The translations under genes and the position numbers were made by a program. A stretch of 64,000 bases of DNA from Nocardioides sp. cx-173 (GTDB lineage: Bacteria > Actinomycetota > Actinomycetes > Propionibacteriales > Nocardioidaceae): positions 2,561,001 through 2,625,000 of the forward strand of contig NZ_CP088262.1 of assembly GCF_021117365.1 (NCBI RefSeq), written 5' to 3'. Positions 48,861 to 58,190 of the stretch are shown here, in pieces. The stretch's first letter is position 1, and each line of letters starts with the position of its first letter. The notes under the pieces were generated by a model that had not been told where the DNA came from, searched no databases, and was given only the letters and a program-made list of their open reading frames with translations.

Positions 48861-49029
48861 GAGCCGCCACGGTGGTTGAGGTGCGAGCGAAGCGAGCCGC
48901 CACGGTGGTTGAGGTGCGAGCGAAGCGAGCCGCCACGGTGGTTGAGGTGCGAGCGAAGCGAGCCGCCACGGTGGTTGAGGTGCGAGCGAAGCGAGCCGCC
49001 ACGGTGGTTGAGGTGCGAGCGAAGCGAGC
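48861..49029. repeat. Five tandem copies of a 33-bp unit
   Basis: The unit GAGCCGCCACGGTGGTTGAG followed by GTGCGAGCGAAGC repeats five times with no differences seen (GGTGGTTG starts at 48871, 48904, 48937, 48970 and 49003). A partial sixth start (GAGCC) leads into TCGAAACC. Since 33 is a multiple of 3, both strands stay open as 11-residue repeats, but nothing supports coding. Confidence 0.95.
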
Positions 49030-49118
49030 CTCGAAACCACCCCCGCGTACTCCGAGGCCGCTTCCCAGCTCACCGGGTTTCGAGGCTCGTCGCTGACGCT
49101 CCTCGCACCTCAACCACC
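49003..49118. repeat. Inverted-repeat element joined to the tandem block
   Basis: The last tandem unit plus its flank (49003-49038, ending CTCGAAACC) is matched in reverse complement by 49076-49118, which begins GGTTTCGAGGCTCG and ends CACCTCAACCACC. The right arm carries about 7 extra bases. Together they form a long stem with a 37-base loop, a REP-like palindromic element whose left half has been amplified. Confidence 0.85.
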
Positions 49119-49127
49119 GGTAGCGAC

Positions 49128-49505
49128 CTACAGCCCCTGCTCCTTGCGCAGCTGCTTCTGCCGGCTGTTGTAGTCGCGCATGCGCTGCGGGATGCCGACC
49201 ACGGCGGCGTCGTAGGACGGCACCTGGTGCCGGTTGGCGAAGTCGTGCGCCCACTTGACCGACGGCACCCGGCGGCGGGTCCACTCGCCGTCGTGCGCGA
49301 CGAGCAGCAGGGTCACGTCGCTGACCGCCGTCCGCGGCTCGACGAAGCCCTCGACACCGCGACGGGACACCACGAAGTCATGCAGGTGCGCCTCGTCTAC
49401 CTTGTCCGCGGCGCGCACCCGGGTCGAGCCGGTGCGCGACGCGTCCTTGGCCGGGCTGCTCATGCGCGTGCGCGCGCCTCGCCGGAAGCGGTCCAGGAAA
49501 CCCAT
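49128..49505 (-). CDS. Unknown protein between pepA and lpd
   Basis: This is a 125-residue protein without a recognised function. It starts GFLDRFRRGARTRM, is basic at both ends, and has a central beta-rich stretch (TAVSDVTLLLVAHDGEWTRRRV) and a C-terminal SYDAAVVGIPQRMRDYNSRQKQLRKEQ helix. There is no signal peptide. It is on the opposite strand to pepA and lpd. The ATG at 49505 is preferred over one 24 codons upstream whose extra residues look like non-coding read-through. Confidence 0.7.
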   Translation of the reverse strand: MGFLDRFRRGARTRMSSPAKDASRTGSTRVRAADKVDEAHLHDFVVSRRGVEGFVEPRTAVSDVTLLLVAHDGEWTRRRVPSVKWAHDFANRHQVPSYDAAVVGIPQRMRDYNSRQKQLRKEQGL

Positions 49506-49646
49506 GGCCTCAGTCTGCCCTCCCGAGGGTGATCGCGTCCGCAGGACGCGTCGCAGGGGCGTCACGTCCGAGGCCACGAGGCCGGTGTTGTGGCGCTCGA
49601 CAGAAGTGCAAGGATGGGGCGCACATCACTGGCGGAGGGGACTGGC

Positions 49647-51026
49647 GTGACTGAGGCGGACTTCGACGTGCTCATCCTCGGGGCGGGCTCGGGCGGGTAC
49701 GCCTGTGCCTTGCGCGCGTCCCAGCTCGGCCTCACCGTCGGCCTGGTGGAGAAGGACCGGCTGGGCGGCACCTGCCTGCACGTCGGGTGCATCCCCACCA
49801 AGGCGCTGCTGCACGCCGCCGAGGTCGCCGACTCCGCGCGCGAGTCCGAGCAGTTCGGCGTCCGGGCCACCCTCGAGGGCATCGACATGGCCGGGGTCAA
49901 CTCCTACAAGGACGGCGTCGTCTCCCGCCTGTTCAAGGGCCTGACCGGGCTGATCTCCTCGCGCGGCATCACCGTCCTCGAGGGCGAGGGTCGCGTCACC
50001 GGCGACCGGCAGGTCACCGTCGGCGACCGCGCCTACACCGGCCGGCACCTCGTGCTCGCCTCCGGCTCCTACGCCAAGTCGCTGCCGGGCCTCGACATCG
50101 ACGGCGAACGGATCCTCACCTCCGAACATGCGCTGCGGCTGGACCGGGTACCCGCCTCCGTGATCGTGCTCGGCGGCGGCGTCATCGGCTGCGAGTTCGC
50201 CAGCGTCTGGAAGAGCTTCGGCGCCGACGTCACCATCGTCGAGGCGCTGCCCCGGCTGGTGGCGGCCGAGGACGAGGCGTCCTCGAAGGCGCTCGAGCGC
50301 GCCTTCCGCAAGCGCAAGATCGCGTTCCGCACCGGCACGCCGTTCCAGAGCGTCAAGACCACCGACACCGGCGTCGCCGTGACGGTCGAGGGCGGCGACG
50401 TGATCGAGGCCGAGCTGCTGCTCGTCGCGGTCGGCCGCGGTCCGAGCACGTCTGGCCTGGGCTACGAGGAGCTCGGCGTCGAGATGGAGCGGGGCTTCGT
50501 GCTCGCCGACGAGCGCTGCCGCACCAACGTCGAGGGCGTCTACGCCGTCGGCGACATCGTCCCCGGCCTGCAGCTGGCCCACCGCGGCTTCCAGCAGGGC
50601 ATCTTCGTCGCCGAGGACATCGCCGGCCTCGACCCGCGCCCGATCGATGAGACCGCCATCCCCCGGGTCACCTACAGCCACCCGGAGATCGCCTCGGTGG
50701 GCCTCAACGAGTCCGCGGCTGCCGACCAGTACGGCGCCGACGGCATCGAGACGCTCACCTACGACCTCGGCGGCAACGGCAAGAGCCAGATCCTCAAGAC
50801 CCAGGGCTTCGTCAAGCTGGTCCGCCAGAAGGACGGTCCCGTCGTGGGCGTCCACCTGGTCGGCGACCGGGTCGGCGAGCTCATCGGCGAGGCCCAGCTC
50901 ATCTACAGCTGGGAGGCCCACGCGGAGGACGTCGCGCCGCTGGTCCACGCCCACCCCACCCAGAACGAGGCTCTCGGAGAGGCGCATCTCGCACTCGCCG
51001 GCAAGCCCCTGCACGCCCACTCCTGA
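49647..51026 (+). CDS. lpdA: Dihydrolipoyl dehydrogenase (E3)
   Basis: This 459-residue FAD enzyme reoxidises dihydrolipoamide. It has GAGSGGYACALRASQLG (FAD), the redox pair in GGTCLHVGCIPTK, GGGVIGCEFASVW (NAD), and the active-site HAHPTQNEALGEA. The GTG at 49647 has GGCGGAGGGG before it. It lies 30 bases upstream of sucB, whose lipoyl domains it serves. Confidence 0.96.
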   Translation: MTEADFDVLILGAGSGGYACALRASQLGLTVGLVEKDRLGGTCLHVGCIPTKALLHAAEVADSARESEQFGVRATLEGIDMAGVNSYKDGVVSRLFKGLTGLISSRGITVLEGEGRVTGDRQVTVGDRAYTGRHLVLASGSYAKSLPGLDIDGERILTSEHALRLDRVPASVIVLGGGVIGCEFASVWKSFGADVTIVEALPRLVAAEDEASSKALERAFRKRKIAFRTGTPFQSVKTTDTGVAVTVEGGDVIEAELLLVAVGRGPSTSGLGYEELGVEMERGFVLADERCRTNVEGVYAVGDIVPGLQLAHRGFQQGIFVAEDIAGLDPRPIDETAIPRVTYSHPEIASVGLNESAAADQYGADGIETLTYDLGGNGKSQILKTQGFVKLVRQKDGPVVGVHLVGDRVGELIGEAQLIYSWEAHAEDVAPLVHAHPTQNEALGEAHLALAGKPLHAHS

Positions 51027-51056
51027 TTCCCCACCACGAGCTCACGAAGGAACTCC

Positions 51057-52907
51057 ATGGCCACCGAAGTCAACCTCCCGGCACTCGGCGAGTCCGTCAC
51101 CGAGGGCACCGTCACCCGCTGGCTCAAGCAGGTCGGCGACTCCGTCGCCGTCGACGAGCCGTTGCTGGAGGTCTCCACCGACAAGGTCGACACCGAGATC
51201 CCCTCGCCGGTCGCGGGCACCCTGCTCGAGATCAAGGCGCAGGAGGACGACACCGTCGAGGTCGGCGCGATCCTCGCGGTGATCGGCGACGAGGGTGAGT
51301 CCGCCGGCGACGCCGACGAGTCCGCGGAGCCCGAGGCGCAGCCGAAGGACGAGGAGCAGGCCGAGAAGAAGGAGCAGCAGGAGGCCGAGATCGAGGACGA
51401 GGAGTCCTCCGACGGCCCCGCGCAGCAGGAGCCCGAGCCCGAGGCGCCCGCCGCCTCGTCCGACGACAGCGGCTCCGGTGGCGGCGGTGGCGGGGGCGGT
51501 ACGTCGGTCACGCTCCCGGCGCTCGGCGAGTCCGTCACCGAGGGCACCGTCACGCGCTGGCTGAAGTCCGTCGGCGACGACGTCGCCGTCGACGAGCCGC
51601 TGCTCGAGGTCTCCACCGACAAGGTCGACACCGAGATCCCCTCCCCCGTCGCCGGCAAGCTCCTCGAGATCAAGGTCGAGGAGGACGAGACGGTCGAGGT
51701 AGGCGCCGAGCTGGCCGTGATCGGCTCCGGCGACGACGCTCCCGCCCAGGCCGAGCCCGAGGCCCGGCCCCAGGACGAGGAGCAGGCCGAGAAGAAGGAG
51801 CAGCAGGAGGCCGAGCCCGCCGAGGAGAAGGCGGAGCCCGAGCCCGAGGAGAAGGCGGAGCCCGAGCCCGAGAAGGAGCCCGAGCCCGAGCCGGCCGAGG
51901 AGACTGAGCCCGCCGCCGAGAAGGCGCCCGAGCCCAGCGCCCAGTCGCCGAGCACCGGCGAGGGTGAGCCCGCGCCCAGCGCCGACAGCGGCGGCTATGT
52001 CACCCCGCTCGTACGCAAGCTGGCCGGCCAGCACGGCGTCGACCTGGCGTCGGTGTCCGGCACCGGCGTGGGCGGCCGCATCCGCAAGCAGGACGTCCTG
52101 GACGCCGCCAAGGCCAAGGAGGCACCGGCCGCCGCACCCGCGGCCGCCGCACCCGCCGCCTCCGCGCCGTCGGCCCCCAGCGTCACGCCGTCCCCTCTGC
52201 GCGGCACGACCGAGAAGATCAGCCGGCTGCGCAAGATCATCGCCGAGCGGATGCTCGACTCGCTTCACTCGGGCGCCCAGCTCACGCAGGTCATCGAGGT
52301 CGACGTCACCCGGATCGCCCGCCTGCGCGAGGCGTCCAAGGCCGACTTCCTGGCGCGTGAGGGCGTGAAGCTGTCGTACCTGCCGTTCTTCGCCAAGGCC
52401 GCGATCGACGCGCTCAAGCAGCACCCCAAGCTCAACGCGACGATCGACACCGACGCCGGCACGATCACCTACTACGACCGCGAGAACCTCGCGTTCGCCG
52501 TCGACACCGAGAAGGGCCTCATCACCCCGGTCGTCAAGGACGCCGGCGACCTCTCGATCGCCGGGCTGGCCAAGAAGATCGCCGACGTCGCCGAGCGCAC
52601 CCGCACCAACAAGATCGGCCCCGACGAGCTCGGCGGCGGCACGTTCACGATCACCAACCTCGGCAGCGTCGGCGCCCTGTGGGACACGCCGATCATCAAC
52701 AAGCCGCAGGTCGCCATCCTGGGCCCGGGCGCGGTCGTCAAGCGCCCGGTCGTGATCGACGACCCCGACCTCGGCGAGACCATCGCCGTGCGTCACATGG
52801 TCTACCTCGCGCTGACCTACGACCACCGCCTGGTCGACGGCGCCGACGCGGGCCGCTTCCTGCAGGACGTCAAGAAGCGCCTCGAGGCCGGCGTCTTCGA
52901 GATCTGA
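51057..52907 (+). CDS. sucB: 2-oxoacid dehydrogenase E2, dihydrolipoamide succinyltransferase-like
   Basis: This 616-residue E2 has two lipoyl domains (about 1-78 and 148-226) with lipoylated Lys43 and Lys189 in [13 protein letters not shown]. Long Glu/Pro/Lys-rich linkers separate a peripheral subunit-binding domain (about 318-353, [19 protein letters not shown]) from the catalytic core, which ends with [20 protein letters not shown]. The E1 partner is not in the window, so 2-oxoglutarate versus pyruvate as substrate rests on gene-order similarity to actinobacterial sucB. Confidence 0.92.
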   Translation: MATEVNLPALGESVTEGTVTRWLKQVGDSVAVDEPLLEVSTDKVDTEIPSPVAGTLLEIKAQEDDTVEVGAILAVIGDEGESAGDADESAEPEAQPKDEEQAEKKEQQEAEIEDEESSDGPAQQEPEPEAPAASSDDSGSGGGGGGGGTSVTLPALGESVTEGTVTRWLKSVGDDVAVDEPLLEVSTDKVDTEIPSPVAGKLLEIKVEEDETVEVGAELAVIGSGDDAPAQAEPEARPQDEEQAEKKEQQEAEPAEEKAEPEPEEKAEPEPEKEPEPEPAEETEPAAEKAPEPSAQSPSTGEGEPAPSADSGGYVTPLVRKLAGQHGVDLASVSGTGVGGRIRKQDVLDAAKAKEAPAAAPAAAAPAASAPSAPSVTPSPLRGTTEKISRLRKIIAERMLDSLHSGAQLTQVIEVDVTRIARLREASKADFLAREGVKLSYLPFFAKAAIDALKQHPKLNATIDTDAGTITYYDRENLAFAVDTEKGLITPVVKDAGDLSIAGLAKKIADVAERTRTNKIGPDELGGGTFTITNLGSVGALWDTPIINKPQVAILGPGAVVKRPVVIDDPDLGETIAVRHMVYLALTYDHRLVDGADAGRFLQDVKKRLEAGVFEI

Positions 52908-52923
52908 GCCGGACCCGGTCCAC

Positions 52924-52966
52924 CCCACGCTGACCCGTCAGAAACTTTCTGACGGGTCAGCGTGGG
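52924..52966. terminator. Strong bidirectional terminator between sucB and nrdB
   Basis: Arms of 21 bases are perfectly complementary (left arm starts CCCACGCTGACC at 52924, right arm ends at 52966) around a single C; the tip folds as CAGAAAC/TTTCTG. It sits between convergent genes. Confidence 0.85.
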
Positions 52967-52973
52967 CTTGGGG

Positions 52974-53978
52974 CTAGAAGTCCTCGTCGAAGCCGACCGA
53001 TCCGGTGACGCCGACCTGGTAGGCCGAGACCTTGCGCTCGAAGAAGTTCGAGAGCTCCTGGACGTCCTGCAGCTCCATGAAGGCGAGCGGGTTCTTCGAG
53101 CCGTAGATGACCGGCAGGTCGAGGCGCTCCATCCGGCGGTCTGCCACGTACTCCAGGTAGGTGCGCATGTCGGCCGTCGACAGCCCGGCCACGCCTCCGC
53201 CGAGGAGGTCCTCGGCGAAGGTCGCCTCGGCCTCCACCCCGTCGATGAGCATCTGCCGTACGTCGGCGGCCATCTGCTCGTCGAAGAGCCCGGGCTCCTC
53301 GGCGCGCACGGTGTCGACCACGTCGAAGGCGAACGCCATGTGCATCGACTCGTCGCGGAACACCCAGTTGGTCCCCGATGCCAGGCCGTTGAGCAGGCCC
53401 CGCGAGCGCAGGAAGTAGACGTAGGCGAACGCGCCGTAGAAGAACAGGCCCTCGATGACCGCCGCGAAGCAGATCAGGTTGAGCAGGAACCTGCGGCGGT
53501 GCTCGCGGGTCTGCAGCTCGTCGAGGTCGAAGACCGAGTCGATCCACCGGAAGCAGAAGTCCGCCTTGGTCTTGATCGACGCGATGTTGTCGACGGCCGC
53601 GAACGCCTCGTGGCGCTCCGCCTCGTCGGGCACGTAGGTGTCGAGCAGGGTCAGGTAGAACTGCACGTGCACGGCCTCCTCGAAGAGCTGCCGCGACAGG
53701 TACAGGCGGCCCTCCGGGGAGTTGATGTGCTGGTACAGGTTGAGCACCAGGTTGTTGGCCACGATCGTGTCGCCGGTGGCGAAGAACGCCACCAGCCGTG
53801 ACACCAGGTGCCGCTCGGCGTCGGTGAGCCGCTGCAGGTCCTTGAGGTCGGAGTGCAGGTCCACCTCCTCGACGGTCCAGGTGTTCTTGATCGCGTCGCG
53901 GTAGCGGTCGTAGAAGTGCGGGTAGCGCATGGGACGCAGGGTCAGGCTCATGCCCGGGTCCAACAGGTTCGCGGTCAC
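52974..53978 (-). CDS. nrdB: Ribonucleotide reductase class Ia beta subunit
   Basis: This 334-residue diiron protein generates the tyrosyl radical. The metal ligands are readable: Asp of TGDTIVANN, Glu and His in FEEAVHVQFY with the radical Tyr four residues after the His, Glu of IEGLFFYGAF, and Glu/His of RDESMHMAFA. The GTG at 53978 overlaps the nrdA stop (GTGA). The last residues SVGFDEDF form the tail that docks on alpha. It is controlled with nrdA by the upstream cobalamin riboswitch. Confidence 0.95.
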   Translation of the reverse strand: MTANLLDPGMSLTLRPMRYPHFYDRYRDAIKNTWTVEEVDLHSDLKDLQRLTDAERHLVSRLVAFFATGDTIVANNLVLNLYQHINSPEGRLYLSRQLFEEAVHVQFYLTLLDTYVPDEAERHEAFAAVDNIASIKTKADFCFRWIDSVFDLDELQTREHRRRFLLNLICFAAVIEGLFFYGAFAYVYFLRSRGLLNGLASGTNWVFRDESMHMAFAFDVVDTVRAEEPGLFDEQMAADVRQMLIDGVEAEATFAEDLLGGGVAGLSTADMRTYLEYVADRRMERLDLPVIYGSKNPLAFMELQDVQELSNFFERKVSAYQVGVTGSVGFDEDF

Positions 53979-56317
53979 TGGCAGGCCTCGCAGCTCTCGG
54001 GGCTCTCGAGCGAGCAGGCCACGGCGGCCGACTCGCTGACGGACGTGGTCGTCTGGGCGATCCGGGTCGCCGGCCGCGAGCGCAGGTAGTAGGTCGTCTT
54101 CAGGCCCGACTTCCAGGCGTGCAGGTACATCGACGACAGCTTCCCGATCGAGGGACCGGCCAGGAACAGGTTCAGCGACTGGCTCTGGTCGATGTACGGC
54201 GAGCGGGCGGCCGCCATGTCGATCAACGCCCGCTGGGGCAGCTCCCAGGCCGTGCGGAACAGCAGCCGTACGTCCTGTGGCAGGGCCGCGATGCCCTGGA
54301 CCGAGCCCTCGGCGCGGCGGATGGCCTCCCGCACGTCGGCGGTCCACAGCCCGAGCGCCTTGAGCTCGCGGGTCAGCGCCGCGTTGACCTGCAGGAACTC
54401 CCCCGAGAGCGTCTCGCGCTTGAACAGGTTGGACACCTGCGGCTCGATGCACTCGTAGCAGCCGGCGATGGACGCGATGGTGGCCGTCGGCGCAATCGCG
54501 ATCAGCAGCGAGTTGCGCAGCCCGTGCGTGGCGAGGTCCGCGCGCAGCGCGGCCCACCGCTCGGTCTGGGTGCCGGTGACGTCCCACAGGTCGGGCTGCA
54601 GGACGCCGGCCGCGGCGCGGGTCTCGCCGTACGCCGGGTGGGCGCCGTGCCGGCGGGCCAGGTCGCAGGAGACCTCGAGCGCGGTCAGGTAGATCTCCTC
54701 GGAGATCCTGGTCGAGAGTTCGCGCGCCTCGTCGGAGTCGAACGGGAGCCGCAGGGCGAAGAAGACGTCCTGCAGCCCCATGAGCCCGAGCCCCACGGGG
54801 CGCCAGCGCGGGTTGGATACCGCCGACTCCTCGCTGGGGTAGTAGTTGACGTCGATCACGCGGTCCAGCAGCGGGACGGCCGTACGCACCGTCGCGCGGA
54901 GCTTGTCCCAGTCCATGCCCTCCCCCACCTCCGAGAGGTGCTGGGAGAGGTTGACCGAGCCCAGGTTGCACACAGCGGTCTCGGAGTCGGAGGAGACCTC
55001 GACGATCTCCGTGCACAGGTTGGAGAGGTGGACGACCGGACCGCCGGGGGTGTCCCGGGTCTGGTTGCAGGTGCGGTTGGCGGCGTCCTTGAACGTCATC
55101 CACCCGTTGCCGGTCTGCGCGAGCGTGCGCATCATTCGCGAGTACAGGTCGCGCGCCCGCACCTGGCGCACGTAGCGGCCCTCGGCCTCCGCGCGCCGGT
55201 AGGCCTCGTCGAACGCCGCGCCCCACAGGTCCGGCAGCTCCGGTGCCTGGTCGGGGTCGATCAGCGACCACAGCTCGTCGGCCTCGACTCGGCGCATGAA
55301 CTCATCGGGCACCCAGTGGGCGAGGTTCAGGTTGTGGGTGCGGCGCGCGTCCTCGCCGGTGTTGTCGCGCAGCTCGAGGAACTCCTCGACGTCCGGGTGC
55401 CACGGCTCGAGGTAGACGCAGGCCGCCCCCTTGCGGCGTCCACCCTGGTTGACCGCCGCGACCGAGCTGTCGAGCGTACGCAGGAAGGGCACGATCCCGT
55501 TGGACTGCCCGTTGGTGCCGCGGATCAGCGCGCCGCGCGAGCGCACCCGCGAGAACGCGATCCCGATCCCGCCGGCGAACTTCGACAGCTTGGCGACCTG
55601 GGCGTAGCGGGCATAGATGGAGTCCAGGTCGTCGCGCGGGCTGTCCACCAGGTAGCACGACGACATCTGGGTGTGGCGGGTGCCAGAGTTGAAGAGCGTC
55701 GGCGACGAGGGTAGGTAGGCGAGCGAGGACATCAGACGGTAGAAGTCGATCGCCTCCCCCGGGCCCTGGGCGAGCCCGCAGGCCACCCGCAGCAGGAAGT
55801 ACTGCGGAGTCTCGATCACCTGCCGCGTCGATGGGTGCCGCAGCAGGTAGCGGTCGTAGACCGTGCGCAGCCCGAAGTACTCGAAGCGGTGGTCTCCCTC
55901 CGCGTCCACGGCGAAGTCCAGCTTGCGCGCGTTGTCCTTGACGAACCTCGCCGTCTCGTCGCCGATGAGGCCCTCGGCGTGCCCGAGCGACACCGACTGG
56001 CTGAAGGACGCGACCCCCTGGTTGCGCACCTCCTTGTCGACGTACCCGGCGAGCAGCCGGGCGGCGAGCCGGGAGTACTGAGGCTCCTCCCCGATCATCT
56101 CGGCGGCCGTCTGGATGGACAGCCGGTCCAGCTCGGCGGTGCTGGCGCCGTCGTACAGCCCGCTTATCGTGCGGGTCGCCACCCGCATCGGGTCGACGTC
56201 GACCAGGTCGCGGGCGACCCGGTCGACGGCGCGCACGATCTTGTTGACGTCGACGGGCTCGGTGTCCCCGTTGCGCTTGCGCACGCTCATGGTCGTGCGG
56301 CTCTCGATGACGGTCAT
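53975..56317 (-). CDS. nrdA: Ribonucleotide reductase class Ia alpha subunit
   Basis: This 780-residue catalytic subunit has an N-terminal ATP-cone (about 9-100, KRNGDTEPVDVNKIVRAVDRV) that gives dATP control. The barrel has NLCTEIVE with its active-site cysteine and EPQVSNLFKRETLSGEF. The redox pair Cys776/Cys779 ends the protein (ESCEACQ). GAGGAGAGAG precedes the ATG. It makes dNDPs with oxygen-dependent NrdB and without B12. Confidence 0.96.
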   Translation of the reverse strand: MTVIESRTTMSVRKRNGDTEPVDVNKIVRAVDRVARDLVDVDPMRVATRTISGLYDGASTAELDRLSIQTAAEMIGEEPQYSRLAARLLAGYVDKEVRNQGVASFSQSVSLGHAEGLIGDETARFVKDNARKLDFAVDAEGDHRFEYFGLRTVYDRYLLRHPSTRQVIETPQYFLLRVACGLAQGPGEAIDFYRLMSSLAYLPSSPTLFNSGTRHTQMSSCYLVDSPRDDLDSIYARYAQVAKLSKFAGGIGIAFSRVRSRGALIRGTNGQSNGIVPFLRTLDSSVAAVNQGGRRKGAACVYLEPWHPDVEEFLELRDNTGEDARRTHNLNLAHWVPDEFMRRVEADELWSLIDPDQAPELPDLWGAAFDEAYRRAEAEGRYVRQVRARDLYSRMMRTLAQTGNGWMTFKDAANRTCNQTRDTPGGPVVHLSNLCTEIVEVSSDSETAVCNLGSVNLSQHLSEVGEGMDWDKLRATVRTAVPLLDRVIDVNYYPSEESAVSNPRWRPVGLGLMGLQDVFFALRLPFDSDEARELSTRISEEIYLTALEVSCDLARRHGAHPAYGETRAAAGVLQPDLWDVTGTQTERWAALRADLATHGLRNSLLIAIAPTATIASIAGCYECIEPQVSNLFKRETLSGEFLQVNAALTRELKALGLWTADVREAIRRAEGSVQGIAALPQDVRLLFRTAWELPQRALIDMAAARSPYIDQSQSLNLFLAGPSIGKLSSMYLHAWKSGLKTTYYLRSRPATRIAQTTTSVSESAAVACSLESPESCEACQ

Positions 56318-56430
56318 CGTCTCTCTCCTCGCGAGATCGGTCCTGAGGTCCGGGCTCGCGAGGGGGACGGAGGCACGGTGCGCCGGGGCGCGGCCGTGCG
56401 AGCCGTCGGCCGTCCCACGAGGCCTCGGAC

Positions 56431-56454
56431 CACCGCACCCGGTCGGGTGCGGTG
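56431..56454 (-). terminator. Hairpin after the cobalamin aptamer (expression platform)
   Basis: CACCGCACCCG and its exact complement (11-base arms, 2-base loop) follow directly after the aptamer on the minus strand and about 110 bases before nrdA. It could be the terminator, or a sequestering stem, switched by B12. Confidence 0.6.
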
Positions 56455-56456
56455 CG

Positions 56457-56648
56457 CTGGCAGGTCTTCGGACTCGTGGGCATGACGCTGACCCCTACTG
56501 ACCGTCGCTTCCCAGGTCTCTCACCCAGTGCTTCGTGACGGCGTTCGTTCCCACTTACCGCTGCGGGGCAGTCCCGGACTCACACCGGGTTCCCTCTTGC
56601 CTCGGCCGCTCTGGCTGAGCGGCCGAACCAGCTACACCGAGCACCATA
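56457..56648 (-). promoter_or_regulatory. Adenosylcobalamin riboswitch upstream of nrdAB
   Basis: The minus strand has the conserved core: GCAAGAGGGAACCCGGTGTG, then the B12-box region GGGACTGCCCCGCAGCGGT, a long middle arm (GGTGAGAGACCTGGGAAG), and the 3' end GAGTCCGAAGACCTGCCAG. A -10-like TACATA (56652-56647) is just upstream. In Streptomyces such a riboswitch turns off the B12-independent reductase when B12 lets the class II enzyme work. The same logic is expected here. Confidence 0.93.
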
Positions 56649-56723
56649 TGTAGCGGCAACCCGGAAGTCCGGGAGCAGATGTGGTGTCGGCGTGTCGGTT
56701 GCGGCACCTGGCAGGGTGGGGGC

Positions 56724-57632
56724 ATGTCCCCGCTCTCGGTCCTCCTCGCCGGCGGCTCCGGCTTCCTCGGCACCCACCTGCGCGAGGAGCTGACGCGTCG
56801 GGGTCACGCCGTCACCACCCTGGTACGGCGTGAGCCTGCGGGCGGAGCGGAGTCGCTGTGGGACCCCTACGCCGGCGTCCTGGACCGCGACCTGGTCGCG
56901 AGCGCGGACGTGGTGGTCAACCTGGCCGGCTCCCCCACCGCCGGCAACCCGCACTCGGCCCGGTGGGCGCGCGAGCTGCGCGCGAGCCGCGTGACGACCA
57001 CCCGGGTGCTGGCCGAGGCGGTGGCAGCCGCGCCGACGCCGCCGGCGTACCTGGCGGGCAACGGGATCTCCTACTACGGCGACCACGGCGACCAGGTCCT
57101 CACCGAGGCCTCCGACAGCCGTGGCCACGCCCTGCTCACCCAGGTGACCCGCGAGTGGCAGGAGGCGGCCGACCCGGCGGTCGCCGCCGGCGCCCGCGTC
57201 TGCATCCTGCGCACCGCCCCGGTGATGGACCGGCGCAGCGCCCCGCTCCAGCTGCTGCTCCCCGTGTTCAAGGCCGGGCTCGGCTCCCGCCTCGGCGACG
57301 GGCGCCAGCACATGGCGATGGTGTCCCTGCGCGACTGGGTCGGCGGTGTCGCCCACCTCGCCGAGCACCCCACGGCCTCCGGCCCCTTCAACCTCAGCTG
57401 CGGCGAGACCCCGACCAACGCGGAGTTCACGCGGGCGCTGGCGCGGGCGGTGCACCGCCCGGCGTTCGCCTTCGCGCCCGCGCCCCTGCTTCGCCTCGCC
57501 GGCGGCAAGCTGGCGCCCGAGCTCCTAGGGTCCCTCAACGTGCGCCCGGCCGCGCTCGAGGACTCCGGTTACGAGGTGCGCGACCGCGATGTCGACGCCG
57601 TGCTGGCCACCGCCCTCGCCTCAGGGACCTGA
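56724..57632 (+). CDS. TIGR01777 epimerase-like protein (YfcH/SDR39U type)
   Basis: This 302-residue atypical short-chain dehydrogenase fold protein has the nucleotide loop GGSGFLGTHL, VNLAGSPTAG, GNGISYYGDHGDQVLTE and a C-terminal DUF1731-like end (RPAALEDSGYEVRDRDVDAVL). The role of the family is unclear. The ATG at 56724 follows a G-rich ribosome binding site; an in-frame upstream ATG at 56679 has a Cys/Trp-rich extension unlike the family. It is divergent from nrdA and overlaps the convergent lipoprotein gene by 12 bases. Confidence 0.9.
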   Translation: MSPLSVLLAGGSGFLGTHLREELTRRGHAVTTLVRREPAGGAESLWDPYAGVLDRDLVASADVVVNLAGSPTAGNPHSARWARELRASRVTTTRVLAEAVAAAPTPPAYLAGNGISYYGDHGDQVLTEASDSRGHALLTQVTREWQEAADPAVAAGARVCILRTAPVMDRRSAPLQLLLPVFKAGLGSRLGDGRQHMAMVSLRDWVGGVAHLAEHPTASGPFNLSCGETPTNAEFTRALARAVHRPAFAFAPAPLLRLAGGKLAPELLGSLNVRPAALEDSGYEVRDRDVDAVLATALASGT

Positions 57633-58118
57633 GTCCGAGACCCGCCCGACGCGCGCGACCCGCCACTGCCCGCCCACCAGCCACAGCGTCACCCGCCGGG
57701 TCGCGACGGCACTGCCGGGCAGCGACCACCGCCGCCCGCCGGCCGCGGCCGAGGCGCGCGCCAGCCGCTCGGTGACCTGCACGGTCAGCCGGCGCGGGGT
57801 CTGCGCGAGCACGCTGCCCTCCAGCACCTGCACCTCCAGCGCCGCCACCGTGAGCCCGCGCGCACGCCAGCGGCGCAGCATCGCGACGTCGCGCCGCCCG
57901 GCGACCGACCTCTCGACGTACAGGCGACGCAGCGCAGCGACGTCGCCGGCCGCCCAGGCCGCCGCGCGGCGCCGGTCCCAGGACTGGAGCACCGCGACCG
58001 GCGACACCACCTCGGCGGCCTCGCCGCGCTCGGGCGGCGCAGGCGGCGGCCGGTCCGGTGACGGGGTACAGCCCAGCAGGAGCAACAGGAGCGCGGCGGT
58101 CGCAGCACGTGGGGTCAT
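57621..58118 (-). CDS. Lipoprotein of unknown function
   Basis: This 165-residue protein has a lipobox (LLLLLLGC, Cys17), a Pro-rich linker, then a domain with [22 protein letters not shown], a helix layout like NTF2-type folds. It is probably anchored on the outer face of the membrane. It is convergent with the epimerase gene (stops interleaved) and divergent from lipB. No function is known. Confidence 0.82.
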   Translation of the reverse strand: MTPRAATAALLLLLLGCTPSPDRPPPAPPERGEAAEVVSPVAVLQSWDRRRAAAWAAGDVAALRRLYVERSVAGRRDVAMLRRWRARGLTVAALEVQVLEGSVLAQTPRRLTVQVTERLARASAAAGGRRWSLPGSAVATRRVTLWLVGGQWRVARVGRVSDSGP

Positions 58119-58190
58119 CCTCTGCTCCTACCCGTTCCCGCGCGTCTCCGGGTGGTTGTCCACAGGGCACGCGCGGGTAGGGTCGCAGGC

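Noticed and set aside
48861..49029. Possible CRISPR array
   Set aside because: The copies are directly adjacent with no spacers, and no cas genes are nearby.
46704..49073. A long minus-strand open frame including repeats of SLAPQPPWRLA
   Set aside because: The repeat part is the 33-bp tandem DNA repeat read in an open frame; the rest is antisense to pepA and out of frame with gcvT.
48876..49532. Plus-strand open frame with RCERSEPPRWL repeats
   Set aside because: It exists only because the repeat unit is a multiple of three; no start signal, and its 3' part is antisense to the gene at 49128-49505.
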